Of a DNA stretch of 64,000 nucleotides, positions 23,401 through 34,500 are shown piece by piece; position 1 is the first letter of the stretch, and every line of letters starts with the position of its first letter. The DNA is from Neodiprion pinetum (taxonomy: Eukaryota; Arthropoda; Insecta; Hymenoptera; Diprionidae): the NCBI RefSeq assembly GCF_021155775.2, contig NC_060235.2:32652607-32716606 (forward strand), given 5' to 3'. The notes beneath the pieces were generated by a model, which ran no database searches, was not told where the DNA came from, and saw only the letters and a program-made list of their open reading frames with translations. The position numbers were made by a program, and so were the translations under genes.

Positions 23401-26400
23401 ATAAATATACATATATTATATACATATATGTGTATGTATTATATGTATACCACCTATAATGTGCATGTATATCGACTCGCTTTGCAGGCAGCGTCGCACC
23501 AAGTACGCTCTTATCTCAATGCGTTTGTGCAATGTTCGAATGGTAGGTCCGTCCGCATGCTCGACAAAATTTAACAATACACATATATACGTCTCTATAC
23601 GGCCGCTCTTTATACGGCATTTCGCTAGAACGGTCTTTTTTAATTGTGGCACTTTTTCGATTTATGGCCGACAATATTTCCTTATACGGTAAAAAAAAAT
23701 ATTTTAATCTAAGCATGTTTACAGGAAATAAAAAGAATAAAATGCTTTATGAACTAAAAACTATGTTATTTTATAAAAAAATGGAATAGATCCACTTCAA
23801 TATGTATGAGCTTGTGAAAGAATAACTGATTACTTGTACGGCTTTTCGCTTTACGGCCAACTTTTCTGGAACGTATCTAGGCCGTAAAGCGAGGTATGGC
23901 TGTACGTCAAACATTGCGTTTTCCATGCACTATAGTCCTATCACGTGATCGAAAAATATTGCCTCAACTATTCGAAACAAGAGAAAATATTTTTGGTAGG
24001 AGCGATGGGGATGCACGAAAGCCAGCCTTCGACCCCTTGATTTTGTTAATTTCGAAAAATCGATCACGCGATTTTAAAGATACAACTATGCACTCGCTCG
24101 CATCATGATGCAATTAGTTATTTCACCAACTCTATTCAGATAGTTTTCAGCATTCCAGTAGTCCTTTCAACCTACGAGATCTAAAAGAATTACTAATTTA
24201 CGTATTTTCAGAAAGACCTGAACGTGTCATTTAGTGCTTAAATTATGCGCTCTCTGTTTCCAAACTCCAATTCGTTGTGCATTTTATATCTACGAACGCA
24301 TTCCACGCTTGAGAAATACAAAAAATGAGGAAGGGAGGGGTGGAAATTGTCTCATTATTAACTAATCTGTAGATATTGTGTCCAAAACTATTCGAATTAG
24401 CTCGCGAATTAGTGAATCGGAATCGAAGTTTGTTTCGACTTTTGTTGATTATGTTAGAAGGAAGACGGTAGCATTCAGATTCTTTCGTGCGTTCAAGTGA
24501 ATATTCCTATCCTCTTTTTATACTGATTCCCAACCGCCCTTCCAACTTTGTGATTTCTGTATTCAAGTATATGCTTTTGTTCTTCACACCATGCATCCCA
24601 TCGTTATCCGAACACCGAAGCTGTTTTTCAGGCACGAACGGTTACAAAGATTTTTATCCGGGCTGCCGTACGGTTTTTTTTTTTTTTTGGTTTTTTCGGG
24701 ATAGCAGTAACCTAATACTTTTCTGATACTTAACAAGGGAAGTCGCGTGAATGGTTAAAAGACATATGTAGCGATCGATAATGTCAGGTGATGTATAGTG
24801 AGAGTAAAAAGGCCTCGCATCTAGAAAACGTGCATCTTTTTTTCCACTCGAACCCCATAGTTATTTTAAATATTATAAAACAGCGGCTGGTAGCTATTTT
24901 ACGGGTCTTAGCATGATTCAACAGAAATGTTTTTGTTCGACGTACAGAAGTATTCCTAACATGATGCTAATTATAGAATTGTAGGTGTTGGTAGGTATTT
25001 TTATTTTCCATTGTGCATCGATGATGTGGTACAATGAATGTATGTGAAGTTATTGTAACGTTAAAATGTATTACACATATGACTAAAAATAGGAAAAATA
25101 TTTAAAAAATAGTGGGCCCGAATTATTAACTCCGTTTTATTTCTATAAAGCGACAAGCTAGGGTGACCTGCAGCTTAGGCGTCATGATCATTATGGTATT
25201 GATTGTGACGCGATTGAAAACTGACACCGGAGAATTTTCCGACACACAATATTCTTGTGGAACGATGCAATCGGTTTGCTGGATTTCCGCGTCCTACATT
25301 ATTTACCGAATTCGTTTTTATCATCACTCGCGAGTATCTGATCCTTCGGCTATATATAAGCGATGAGTAGTATATGACCAAGAACTTTTCTCCAGCTTTC
25401 TTTTGCTAATCTCATCGATGTAATCGACACCCAAGAAATAACGAACGTATTGTTTTGAGGAAAGAGATTCGGGGTGTACAAATTCAACTCACCAAAAAAA
25501 CAGTGGCTGACGTTTTGGGCATCAAGAACCGATGCGTGGTGTCATTGTTTCCTTACAACGTAAATTCTGTACAGTTTGAGTATAGATATTGGGTATACAT
25601 TTTATGTTAACAAGTATGGTTCACGCACAAATATCAGTACAAATATATATGAACATACAGACTGACTGTGACTTGTGCGAGTTGGGTTAGTTGTAAATTT
25701 TCCTAGCATCGGTCATGATGTGTTTTTGATGTAAAAAAGTGGATACGTGGAATGCATAAAGAGAAGACTTAAATTGCGCCAAATCTCGACGTGACTTTAA
25801 TATTTAGTCACAAACACTCATGGGGTTCGGTCGCCCGGCGGTTTCTGTTTCCCTTTTATCTTATACCTATATTTTCGCTGGCCATTTCCTTTCCACGCCT
25901 CTACCTTTTTTCGTCTCCTCTTCACGTTGCTTTCGAAGCTTCAGTCTTTCCGGTGCGAGACGAAGGGCTAGTCAAAGTTAGGCGCGAAGCGCCAGGGCTA
26001 AACATTCAGTGATACAAGCGGCAGGCAGGTTATACAGCGACAGCTTTTTTCTGTAATATAGCCAGTGAAAGTGTTTGGAAAACAAGAGGAATGGAAAATA
26101 TCATCTCGTCTAATCTATCGGTACAGATGGGAATGAAAGTTGAAAGGGATGAAAGCTCGACCCAGTTTAGCCGTCATTAGCAACTTCGTTGTTGTATTTC
26201 GGTTTGAAACAAAAAGTTGACCTTATACTCGCAATCAAAGGAGAAACATTTTCTCCTCTCCCGCTACTTCGATTGATGAAATCAGTTTAATCGCAATAAC
26301 GAAGCACTTTCCAGGTCACGGTTGAGCTTTGCAGAGTGTCTAATGCCTCTGCGAAATATCCGTCCACCGTGTTTGTCATGACGGCTGGTTGAATTAGCAC

Positions 26401-27130
26401 TGACGAGGACCGACTTCTAGAATCACCGCGGAAATGCCCATCCGGAACCGAAACCATCCACGATAAGAATTAACCATTTTCGGTCCCAAGGGCACCTCGG
26501 CGTTGACCTCAACTCGGCCACTTCAGACCAAACTATTATCTCGCAACCCCGTGGGTCAGGATTGCAGTGGGAAGGCAAATTCGAGCAAAATGTCTCCGCG
26601 ATCGTATCACGGGGAACAGATGTGTCCTTGTCCGCGGTCGTGCAGCTTCGGTCGTGCGTCTTGCTTCAGTTTTTCTGGCGGTCCCTTCCGCGGACAAGGA
26701 CTCGGAGGTCGGCTTGTAATAGGATTCCAAAAGGTTATAAAAACAGCCGGATGTATTGTATCATGGACGTTTCCTTCCCGCCCTCGAGCCGCGGGGTTCG
26801 TCCGTCTCTCGTCGGCCGTCCCTATTAGGTCAAGACGTCGCCACGTTACCTCGACACATGCATTATTTCTTTTGGTCATACGTTTTATTATTGCGGAGCC
26901 TTTTAACATTTCACGATCTTAGCCTGCGAGCCGTTAGAAGGCTGTTTTCCCTACTGCCTGCAACGCAGTTGGAACGATTGGTCTGGGTTCCTCGCTTTTA
27001 CCGTATGCATAGGGTAGGATGGATGTTCCACCAATGGAGTGAAGAATGTGGCAGAAACTCTCGTTCCTGAATCGTGCTTAACAGGGATTCAATCGGTGTG
27101 AGAGTAAATTTTATTTTCTTACGATTTCAG
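20439..27130. other. gene-poor stretch (possible first intron)
   Basis: If the 20218 and 27131 exons belong together, this is a 6.7-kb intron. It contains the pogo/Tigger-like remnant at 23.6-23.9 kb and scattered AT microsatellites around 23.4 kb. It also holds several weak exon-like pairs: plus 21388-21461, minus 22809-22764 and minus 25493 upstream of a GTGAGT donor. The 139-aa frame at 26503-26922 overlaps four other open frames in GC-rich DNA and is not credible. Confidence 0.4.
23589..23902. mobile_element. pogo/Tigger-like MITE remnant (low certainty)
   Basis: The right end, read on the minus strand, is CAGCCATACCTCGCTTTACG, preceded by TA, which resembles pogo/Tigger-type terminal repeats inserted at TA. 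A 12-bp inverted repeat (23847-23858 and 23880-23891) forms a subterminal hairpin. The left end (TATACGGC, CGCTAGAACGG) is similar but diverged, and its exact boundary is uncertain. The inside is AT-rich and non-coding. Confidence 0.4.
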
Positions 27131-27179
27131 ACCTCCCACCTACCCTGGCACTCATGTTCACCAGTCGAGAGTGGTACAG
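27131..27179 (+). CDS. candidate 49-nt second exon of the secreted/membrane protein
   Basis: An excellent acceptor (TTTTCTTACGATTTCAG) and donor (TACAG|GTAGGT) bound 49 nt that are open in all frames. In the phase left by the 20438 donor (two bases), the peptide is R-PPTYPGTHVHQSRVVQ and it ends in phase 0. The splice sites are among the best in the desert. No following exon was found in the remaining 37 kb, so the gene either continues past the window or the exon is a chance pair. Confidence 0.35.
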
Positions 27180-28928
27180 GTAGGTATAGGTACTTTTTAA
27201 AAATACGTTATATTCATCACAACGTTTTACTTGGGAAAAACAATCGGTGACTCACTCGGCGGTGTGAAAGAAGATGATTTGTGCCACGTAGCTTTATCAC
27301 TAACGATACTGGAACATTCTGTCAGGATCAGTGAATTTGCTGACCCGAGTATCGTGACTGTACCAAGAGCAACGGGAATGCTGAAAGTTTGAATTTTAAG
27401 GTGGAACGCGTTATTTGTGATTTCGTAAGGTACAGCTCAGCTTTCAAAGCAAAAGGATTTCATTCGTCAGTCTCATTTCAAGGAACTTGAGATATCAGTA
27501 ATGGTTGTTACGTGACCTTTTCCTTTAATACTTCACAAAAGCAGATGGTTTTTTTTTTTCTAAAAAACGTGTAACGTCAAGCACGTTTTTCACCTCATTC
27601 GTCGTAAATACCCACTTCAGAATCAGGATCGATGTTCCTTTTCTTTTGATTGGACATTTTGTAGGGTTGTATTGCGCTCGGTTTCAGAAGCGACACGGCA
27701 ATTAGGGGGGCGAGCGTGAGCCTGGAAGGTTTATAGACGCGTACTTTCAAAGAAGAAGAGCGAATGCGTCTCAGCGCCGAGAGGTACTCATCGTCAGCCT
27801 AAGCTGGCCATTGACGCAAGATTTAATATATGTATACGTATCCAGGCTGAATGCATCATTATAAGTATATAACAGTGGCTTTACATTCCAAAAGCATTCG
27901 CGACAACATCGGATAATAATATGGCCCCTGTTATAATCATTGGAAGTAGCAACGGTGTTACCGTCTGAAGACGACGGTTAAGAATACTTTTAAAGTGCAC
28001 ACATAGGCAACGTTGTTGGACATCTCAACGAGACATTCCGCAACCATTCGCGTTGCAAGAACCGCCAACGATCGCGTAACACTGCACTAGACTCGGTGTC
28101 ATTCTCAGTCCCCTCGGGTCCCGTTAAAAGGGCCGAAGAGTCAAGACGAAGCGGCTGGTTTCACACCGGGTTCAGCGGCGAAGAGGGGAACGCTCGAGTC
28201 TACTTCCATTGAAGAGAGCTGACCAGCATCAGCATACAGAGATATTCTAACTCATGGATAAGCGGGGGGTCGGCAAGATCGATTTGAAGGCACCACCCCA
28301 GCACGCAGGTCCATCACCGAGTCGGTGGGCGCCTGCGCCCCGCGGAGTTCTCTTTATTATGTATATATGGGTGGGTGGTTTATAAACTCATACTGCCGCC
28401 GGTGACCAGCCCGTAAGCCTCTACGTCTGCTGCGGACGTATACACGTGTAGGTTATACGTTCAACGCTGATACCATGGGTAAAGGGTTGTCGCAGGCGGG
28501 CGCAAGCTTTTGGAGTTCTGATGGAGCGAGAGCTTCTGCAGTGATTTACTCGATGAAATATGGTACCGGAGAATACTCGGAGTAGCCATCAGCCGGTTTA
28601 GCTTCGGGATTATTTCGTTCCCAGGTGTTCCGTAATTCGTGTTTTTTCAATTTTTGATGACGTACATTTCGGGGATTAACATCCTCCCGAATCGGTTGGA
28701 ACACTGGCTGGGCTCGAAAGACAGCTGCTGTTCGGCGATTATAACGATACGGTTATCACCCAGGTACTCGTCGCTACGACTGGTGAAACGATTTTCGCGA
28801 GTCAAATTGTTATCGTCAAGGTTCTTTCGCTTACGTAATTTATGCTTTTTATGAAAAAGTGTGCATGACTCTCAACCTTCGACCTTGTATGAAAGGAGGG
28901 AGGAGAAATAGAAAAAAAGAAAATCCTT
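27180..28928. other. gene-poor stretch
   Basis: No recognised feature. It is moderately GC-rich with short overlapping frames only. A TATATATGGG and Gly-rich minus frame near 28.3 kb show no domain. Confidence 0.4.
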
Positions 28929-29108
28929 TCAGAGATTAAAGGAGTTTTTGGCAAAGCGTTTGGTGGATTTATCCACTTTCGTGCGAATCTCTGGCGCAGC
29001 ATCTTTTTCCTCTTGTTTGGTCCACAGTCGACCCTCGACCGCATTGTTGTCATCCGAAGACGCCAAGTCGGCCGTTTCACTCGGCAGGGCGTCGACCTCA
29101 GCGAGGAT
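28929..29108 (-). CDS. candidate 3'-terminal exon, charged 59-aa C-terminus
   Basis: A strong acceptor (TTTTTCATTCTCAG ending at 29109) opens a frame of 59 codons closed by TGA at 28931-28929. The peptide starts ILAEVDALPSETADLASSDD. It is rich in D, E, K, S and T, carries RLWTKQEEKDAAPEIRTK, and ends STKRFAKNSFNL. No good donor lies inside the frame, so it would be the last coding exon of a minus-strand gene starting at higher coordinates. No family is recognised. The opposite strand is also open here, which weakens the case. Confidence 0.35.
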   Translation of the reverse strand: MLAEVDALPSETADLASSDDNNAVEGRLWTKQEEKDAAPEIRTKVDKSTKRFAKNSFNL

Positions 29109-31519
29109 CTGAGAATGAAAAAGTTATTATGGAATCCTTCATGAATCGTTTGATCCTGCTGCGCACCCCGGCATTGGACGCGAGATGATGGAAACATACA
29201 GGTTAATATTTACCAGGCTCTTCGTTCTTATATTTCACCCTACCGAAGCAAGTTCTTACGTCCTTGCCGTTAAATTACATTTCTGCAATAAACCGTGAGA
29301 GTATTAAAAGCAAATTGATAATTACGGTTCGTTTCGTTTTCCTATTTGCTTTAGCCTCTGCGCAAAGGCGGCAACTGTCCGAAACGACCTGCGGTATTCG
29401 TTACCATTGCTTCGCACATGTATTATATGTACAACTCGCTTTGAGTTCACGTTTCGTTACGTGCCATTCGTTTCCTACTGTTCGCTAAACTCACGGTCCA
29501 ATTGCCGTTCATCCGACGAGATTCGTTTTACCGGTGCTGGGGGATTTTCAAAATATTTATAATCCACATCGGGCAATTTACGCACGAGTAGATGTCACTC
29601 TTATCACTATTATTACAGCTTCGGTAGCTACTCTATAATGAAATTGAACCCAACTGCAGTCCGTTAGACTATTTCTGTGTGATTATTGACTTCTATTTCG
29701 CGTACAAGTTACTTTAACGTTAATTAATAACCTGTACTACTCGTCGTCCAATTTAATACACTGTCGAGATGGAAAGACGTGGTAATTTCATTAGTCCGTG
29801 CATTTTGGAACTATTGCATACCAGTTTGATGGACGGCGTACATGATCGGCTAGAACTTATCGCGTGTGCAGGGGCGTAATTGGGGATATAACTGTATAAC
29901 AGTTTACAGCTTTCTATGTAATATCACTCCACAGATACTTCGCCATGCAACTTGCAAAGCGCAAAGCTGAAGTAAGCCCAGGGTATTTCACCGAGATCTC
30001 AACTAATTGCAGATTCTGTTGTAGCAAATTCTCCGTTATAAGGACCGCAATTTTCAGCCTTAAATGCCGTCAAGAAATGCCGTTCATGCTTAAAATGTTT
30101 ATGACTTCTGAACGCGCAGAAATGCCAAATTTCTGTAAACGCACTACATACCTACACACAGGTATACACGTCAGGAAGTACAGTTTCTTCTTTGTGTGTC
30201 CAGATCCGGGCGGGGTATTTCTTTCTTCAAATCCGATTAGATTCCACGGGAAGGCTAAGGTTCTTGTCGTCCTACTCGCGGCCAATGTCAGGGAAAAATT
30301 CCAGGCTCGTGGAATGGTACCGACTTCAACAACGCCTTATTGTTCGCCTGGGTTTTCTTGCGCCGTAGAAGTTGAAAAAACGGATCAGCCTATTCGCGAA
30401 ATCATGATTATACAAAATTGTACTATTATTTAAAATTTCCTGGTGTAACTCGACTTATCCTTGCGCCGATGCAACCGAGCACCCAGTTCAGTTCGGGTTG
30501 TACTTGGCTAGAAACGTGATCCTGCCTTGGCGAGGAGAACCTAAACCGACGATACAGAGCTATGGCACCACTACATTCGCCAGAAAGCAGTCGTCTCACT
30601 GCAAACACGGTGTTTCTGCATTCTCACAGCCTCGTGCAGGACTAGCGGTATATCTATGTGTATTACCACTGCTCTCTACTCTGTTGCTTCCACGTGTATA
30701 GGGATATCCGTAGGCATACATATACACGTATCTGTCTATCTATCTACCTAGGTATTATGTACGGCTTCGCGTGACTATGCTTATATAGCTCGTACCGTGT
30801 ACCAGTACAGTTCTGCTATCTGAAACCACTACTTATGGCTAGACACGATCTCCTGTCGTCATTTTGTTTTACCCGGATAACTTTTATGATTCGCCGTGGT
30901 AAGGATTTCGATTTGGGTTATCGATATGCCGATGTATGGTAACGACAGAGACTGAAGATCTTCACCTTTAGAGAACAGACAACCCAGCCGAGATATCGGG
31001 GATGGAAAACTTTTCCTACTTTTTACTTATTCTTGTAAAATCGATCCTCATACCCGTAACAACGCTAGCTTTATTTTACTGTGCTTGTCGGAACCCGAGT
31101 TGAGAGATTACTCGGTACATGCGTCAACTTTGAATACAGATCTACCGACGAATTACAATTGTACCTGTATAATATTATCCTGAACACACTACCGATAAAC
31201 CAATTTCTTCGCAACTAAAACTAGGTGCATGTCTAATTGATCATATTTATCGGTTGATCCCTGCTGAAATAGCATGGACCTGACTGGATTAAAATATGTA
31301 ATAAATACTTACTCGTCATGGGATATTTTCATTCTTTAACTTACTACTCGAAAGCGGTACCATCGTCGAGAAAATTTAGTTCGTCGAATGATCATTTGGG
31401 TAGGCTTCTGACCGCCTCGTAATTCATGGACATAAAGGCGAACGCTTTATGCGCGGGCTGCCGTGTAAGATGAGTTACAATCTCAAAGTTGAAGGTAAAT
31501 GCTATGTCAAGAGGTACGG

Positions 31520-31557
31520 TTACGGTGCATGACATGCAACGAGTCGATGCACCGTAA
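31520..31557. repeat. 11-bp perfect stem-loop
   Basis: Arms TTACGGTGCAT (31520-31530) and ATGCACCGTAA (31547-31557) around a 16-nt loop. The stem is too short for a typical miRNA precursor. The function is unknown. Confidence 0.8.
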
Positions 31558-34500
31558 GAATTGTGCTAGGTACAGAGTGGGGTTGGCGTAATTGCTGGAG
31601 CTTCATAAGGGCCACAAATAAAAAATACGTCCTTAATTATATTACCTAATAGTTTGGGACAGCAAATTGCCAATTCGCCAATTTCAGGAGTGAAGTTATT
31701 CCTTATTCAAAGATAGTTTCAACGCAAGGAGCGTGACTCGTGAATTATGCTTCTATTCTAATCCCACGAAATTGCAACGTTCTTGCAGTAGAAATTACCG
31801 CACGTGGTGAATGTCTTGCGCTATGCTAGAAGGTTTATTAAACGTGATATTGTTTTTTTTTTCTCCTCATATTCTCTTTAGTTCAATATTCGCGTATTTG
31901 TATGGTATTTGATAACAGTATAGAAAATATCCACGAATACTGTGAGTTGCCAGTCCAAGTATGAAATCGTTCAAAACACACATTTGATGTTTTTAATCCC
32001 AATTTAACCGTCGATTCAAATATGCCGCAGTAAATGGAGCAGAGTTTGCACGTCTTTCGTGGCCGGGTGTTCATTGCTCGTTACTCTAACAGCTCTTGGG
32101 GAATATATCCGGCGATAAAATATTTGTATCATTCGCGTCAGGCAGAGCGTGAAAATGCGCGAATTCTTGACTTGATTTATTGAAATTCCTTTATGGCAGT
32201 GCAGCGGACGATGCTGGAAGCAGCTCGTTCGTAAATGCGATTGTATCTTTCTCGAGTACGTAGATGCCTCATACGTAGGCGATATCGATTCGTATTCGAT
32301 CCGGCCGTGACATCTTGATATGCATTATGATTTCGAAGCTACGAAGATTTTCAAAGCCGGTGGCAAGGCTATGGAAAAGTTTTCAACGTCGTGCCAAAGT
32401 CGTGAAATCCGATATCCCGATGGCCGATCCTCCGCTGATTGGATTCCAGAAGACTTAAACGACGCCTTAATCACTCGAAGCAGGTATTATTCTCGCGAGT
32501 GATCCGACATCCAACTCTCTCTAATCCGTCACTCGAACCGGATTGAAGTAACGCGCCGTGTTTGGAAAAGGAAGGAGAAAGTCGTGGTTGATCGCGGCAA
32601 TTTGACCGTTGTCCGGTAGGTAAGGACCACAAGCTCGAGATACGTTTAGCTACGCGAAAAGGTCGGGTGCTCGTCTCCGGCGCCCTTTTGACGAGGGAAG
32701 ATCACACGAAACGGTGCAGCCCTCACGGAACAAAGGAGGAGGACAAAGGTAGCCGCCGGGAAAAGGGAAGCGAAAACCAAGGCCGAGAGTTCGGGGGGTT
32801 CGGGAGAGATGTTGTAACATTTCTCAGTGAAAGAATATGATAGCTGTAATCCGCGATAGGTGCTGTACAATCTCTTTCGATAAATCGGCATCTCGTTTAT
32901 CAGCCTGTTTCAGAGCGCTCAAACCACAGTTTTAATAAGAAAAGTTTTATTCCCGTAATTATAAAAATCGAAAAACTTATCTCATTTCCATGAGAAACTG
33001 GAGCGGTTAATTGAAAGTATCTACGATGGCGTTTAAACAAACCTCTGTTAGTTGGAAGTGATAAATCTTTCCAACAAAAATCCCTCCCTTCAGCGGATAC
33101 GATCGGTACGCCAGGGATTTAATGGATTAATTAGCAAACCAAGTTCGGCGAGAACTTCGCTTAAGTATAAGCTTGAAGCCGTCAAGTTGCGAGGCATTTT
33201 TTCGCATAATTTACCCCAAAGGTCGCGAGGCGGCTGTAGCAATTCTTCGCGAATGCTGATCAATGATTGATTCTCGGTAACGCGTCGTCGGGCGCTAATT
33301 CAAGAGACACCGTGTACAATGCGCGAAATTCTCGAGTGCCTCCGGAACTGCGTACGGAAAGCGCTTGCGCCCTGAGCGTCGCGCCGCCGGGCACCCAACA
33401 CGCCGGTAGTCTAACCCCCGCCTGGTTGTTGAACGTCCCGCAACCCTGCAACCCCCGAGCCAGCATAAACTCATGGCGTGATCCGCGCGGTTCAGTTGTT
33501 CCGGAATTGTCGCGGGGACGAGGTGTCGAAGCACCTCGCGCAACCTGGTCCTCGACCTCGACCCGAGTGTATTTCAGACTTCCGGAAGGCTAGCGCTGCA
33601 ACGCTCGCGTCATGTCGTGTGTCTTGTTTGGTGTACCGACTCCGAGGTGTTGTGGTAGATATTAGTGGCCGTGGCCCTCACAGCGTACAGCAGCTGCGGC
33701 GGTAGTTTTGTTTACCTTCCGATGTAACGGCACACGAGTACATGCTTGTAACTGCCCGATTATCGCGTCAGCCTCAACGAATTTATCCAACTTTAACGTA
33801 GCCGAATTCCATTTGCGTCCAACGTTACATCCTCCCTGAGGAAACATGCAGCTCCGAACGCCGAGACACGTCTGAAGCAAAAGGTACGTATCTACTTTAC
33901 GGTAAACAGTAAACGCACGTGAGGATGCCGGGAGTGATTAGCGGTGAATTTTCGTTTCATCTCTTTTTCTTATCACGCAGCTCGGAGTTCCTCTAATTAC
34001 GTACACGCGGGAACGCGATATGCGGAACATTCTGCGGCGTCAACGTGCCACTTTCATGCGATTCCCCGTTTGAAAACCTGCAGAGCTCTCCGAACTTTTA
34101 CTCGAAATCTCTCGCCGCTTCGCGTATTCACGAGCCTTTATCCCCCTCCCATGTTTTCTTATCAAAGGTGGAAAATAGCTGTGCTCGCCAACTTGCTCCG
34201 CAGCGCGTATTAGCTCGTGTAATAACTGTACCCGGGGGGCTTTTCCCGCGTTCCGAGCCTTTATAACCCGTGGCTATGACGCATCTAAGAATACACAAAG
34301 AGCAACGGTAAAATTTGAATATTATTCGTCTAGACTAAAAATTTTACCTACCTTCCTACTTCGCTGTAGTTCGTACAAAGTTTTATTCTGTGCCGTAATT
34401 TTGCCGAAGTCTACTTATCATAGGTCTCTCATGATCTACGATTTCTCAAAAGTAGGCTAATGTATTTGCGCGAGATACGCAAATTGATATTATATATTTA

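Noticed and set aside
26503..27070. Cluster of overlapping frames on both strands
   Set aside because: Mutually overlapping frames in a GC-rich patch are shadows of composition, and none has family features.
28929..28955. Neuropeptide-like KR cleavage site near the end of the 29-kb frame
   Set aside because: There is no amidation glycine, no second cleavage site in register and no signal peptide exon linked to it.
29945..30433. 162-aa plus-strand open frame
   Set aside because: No domain, no splice support, and composition like random translation.
33267..33705. 108-aa frame in a CpG-rich block
   Set aside because: More likely a promoter-like or composition effect; three frames are open at once and no domain is seen.
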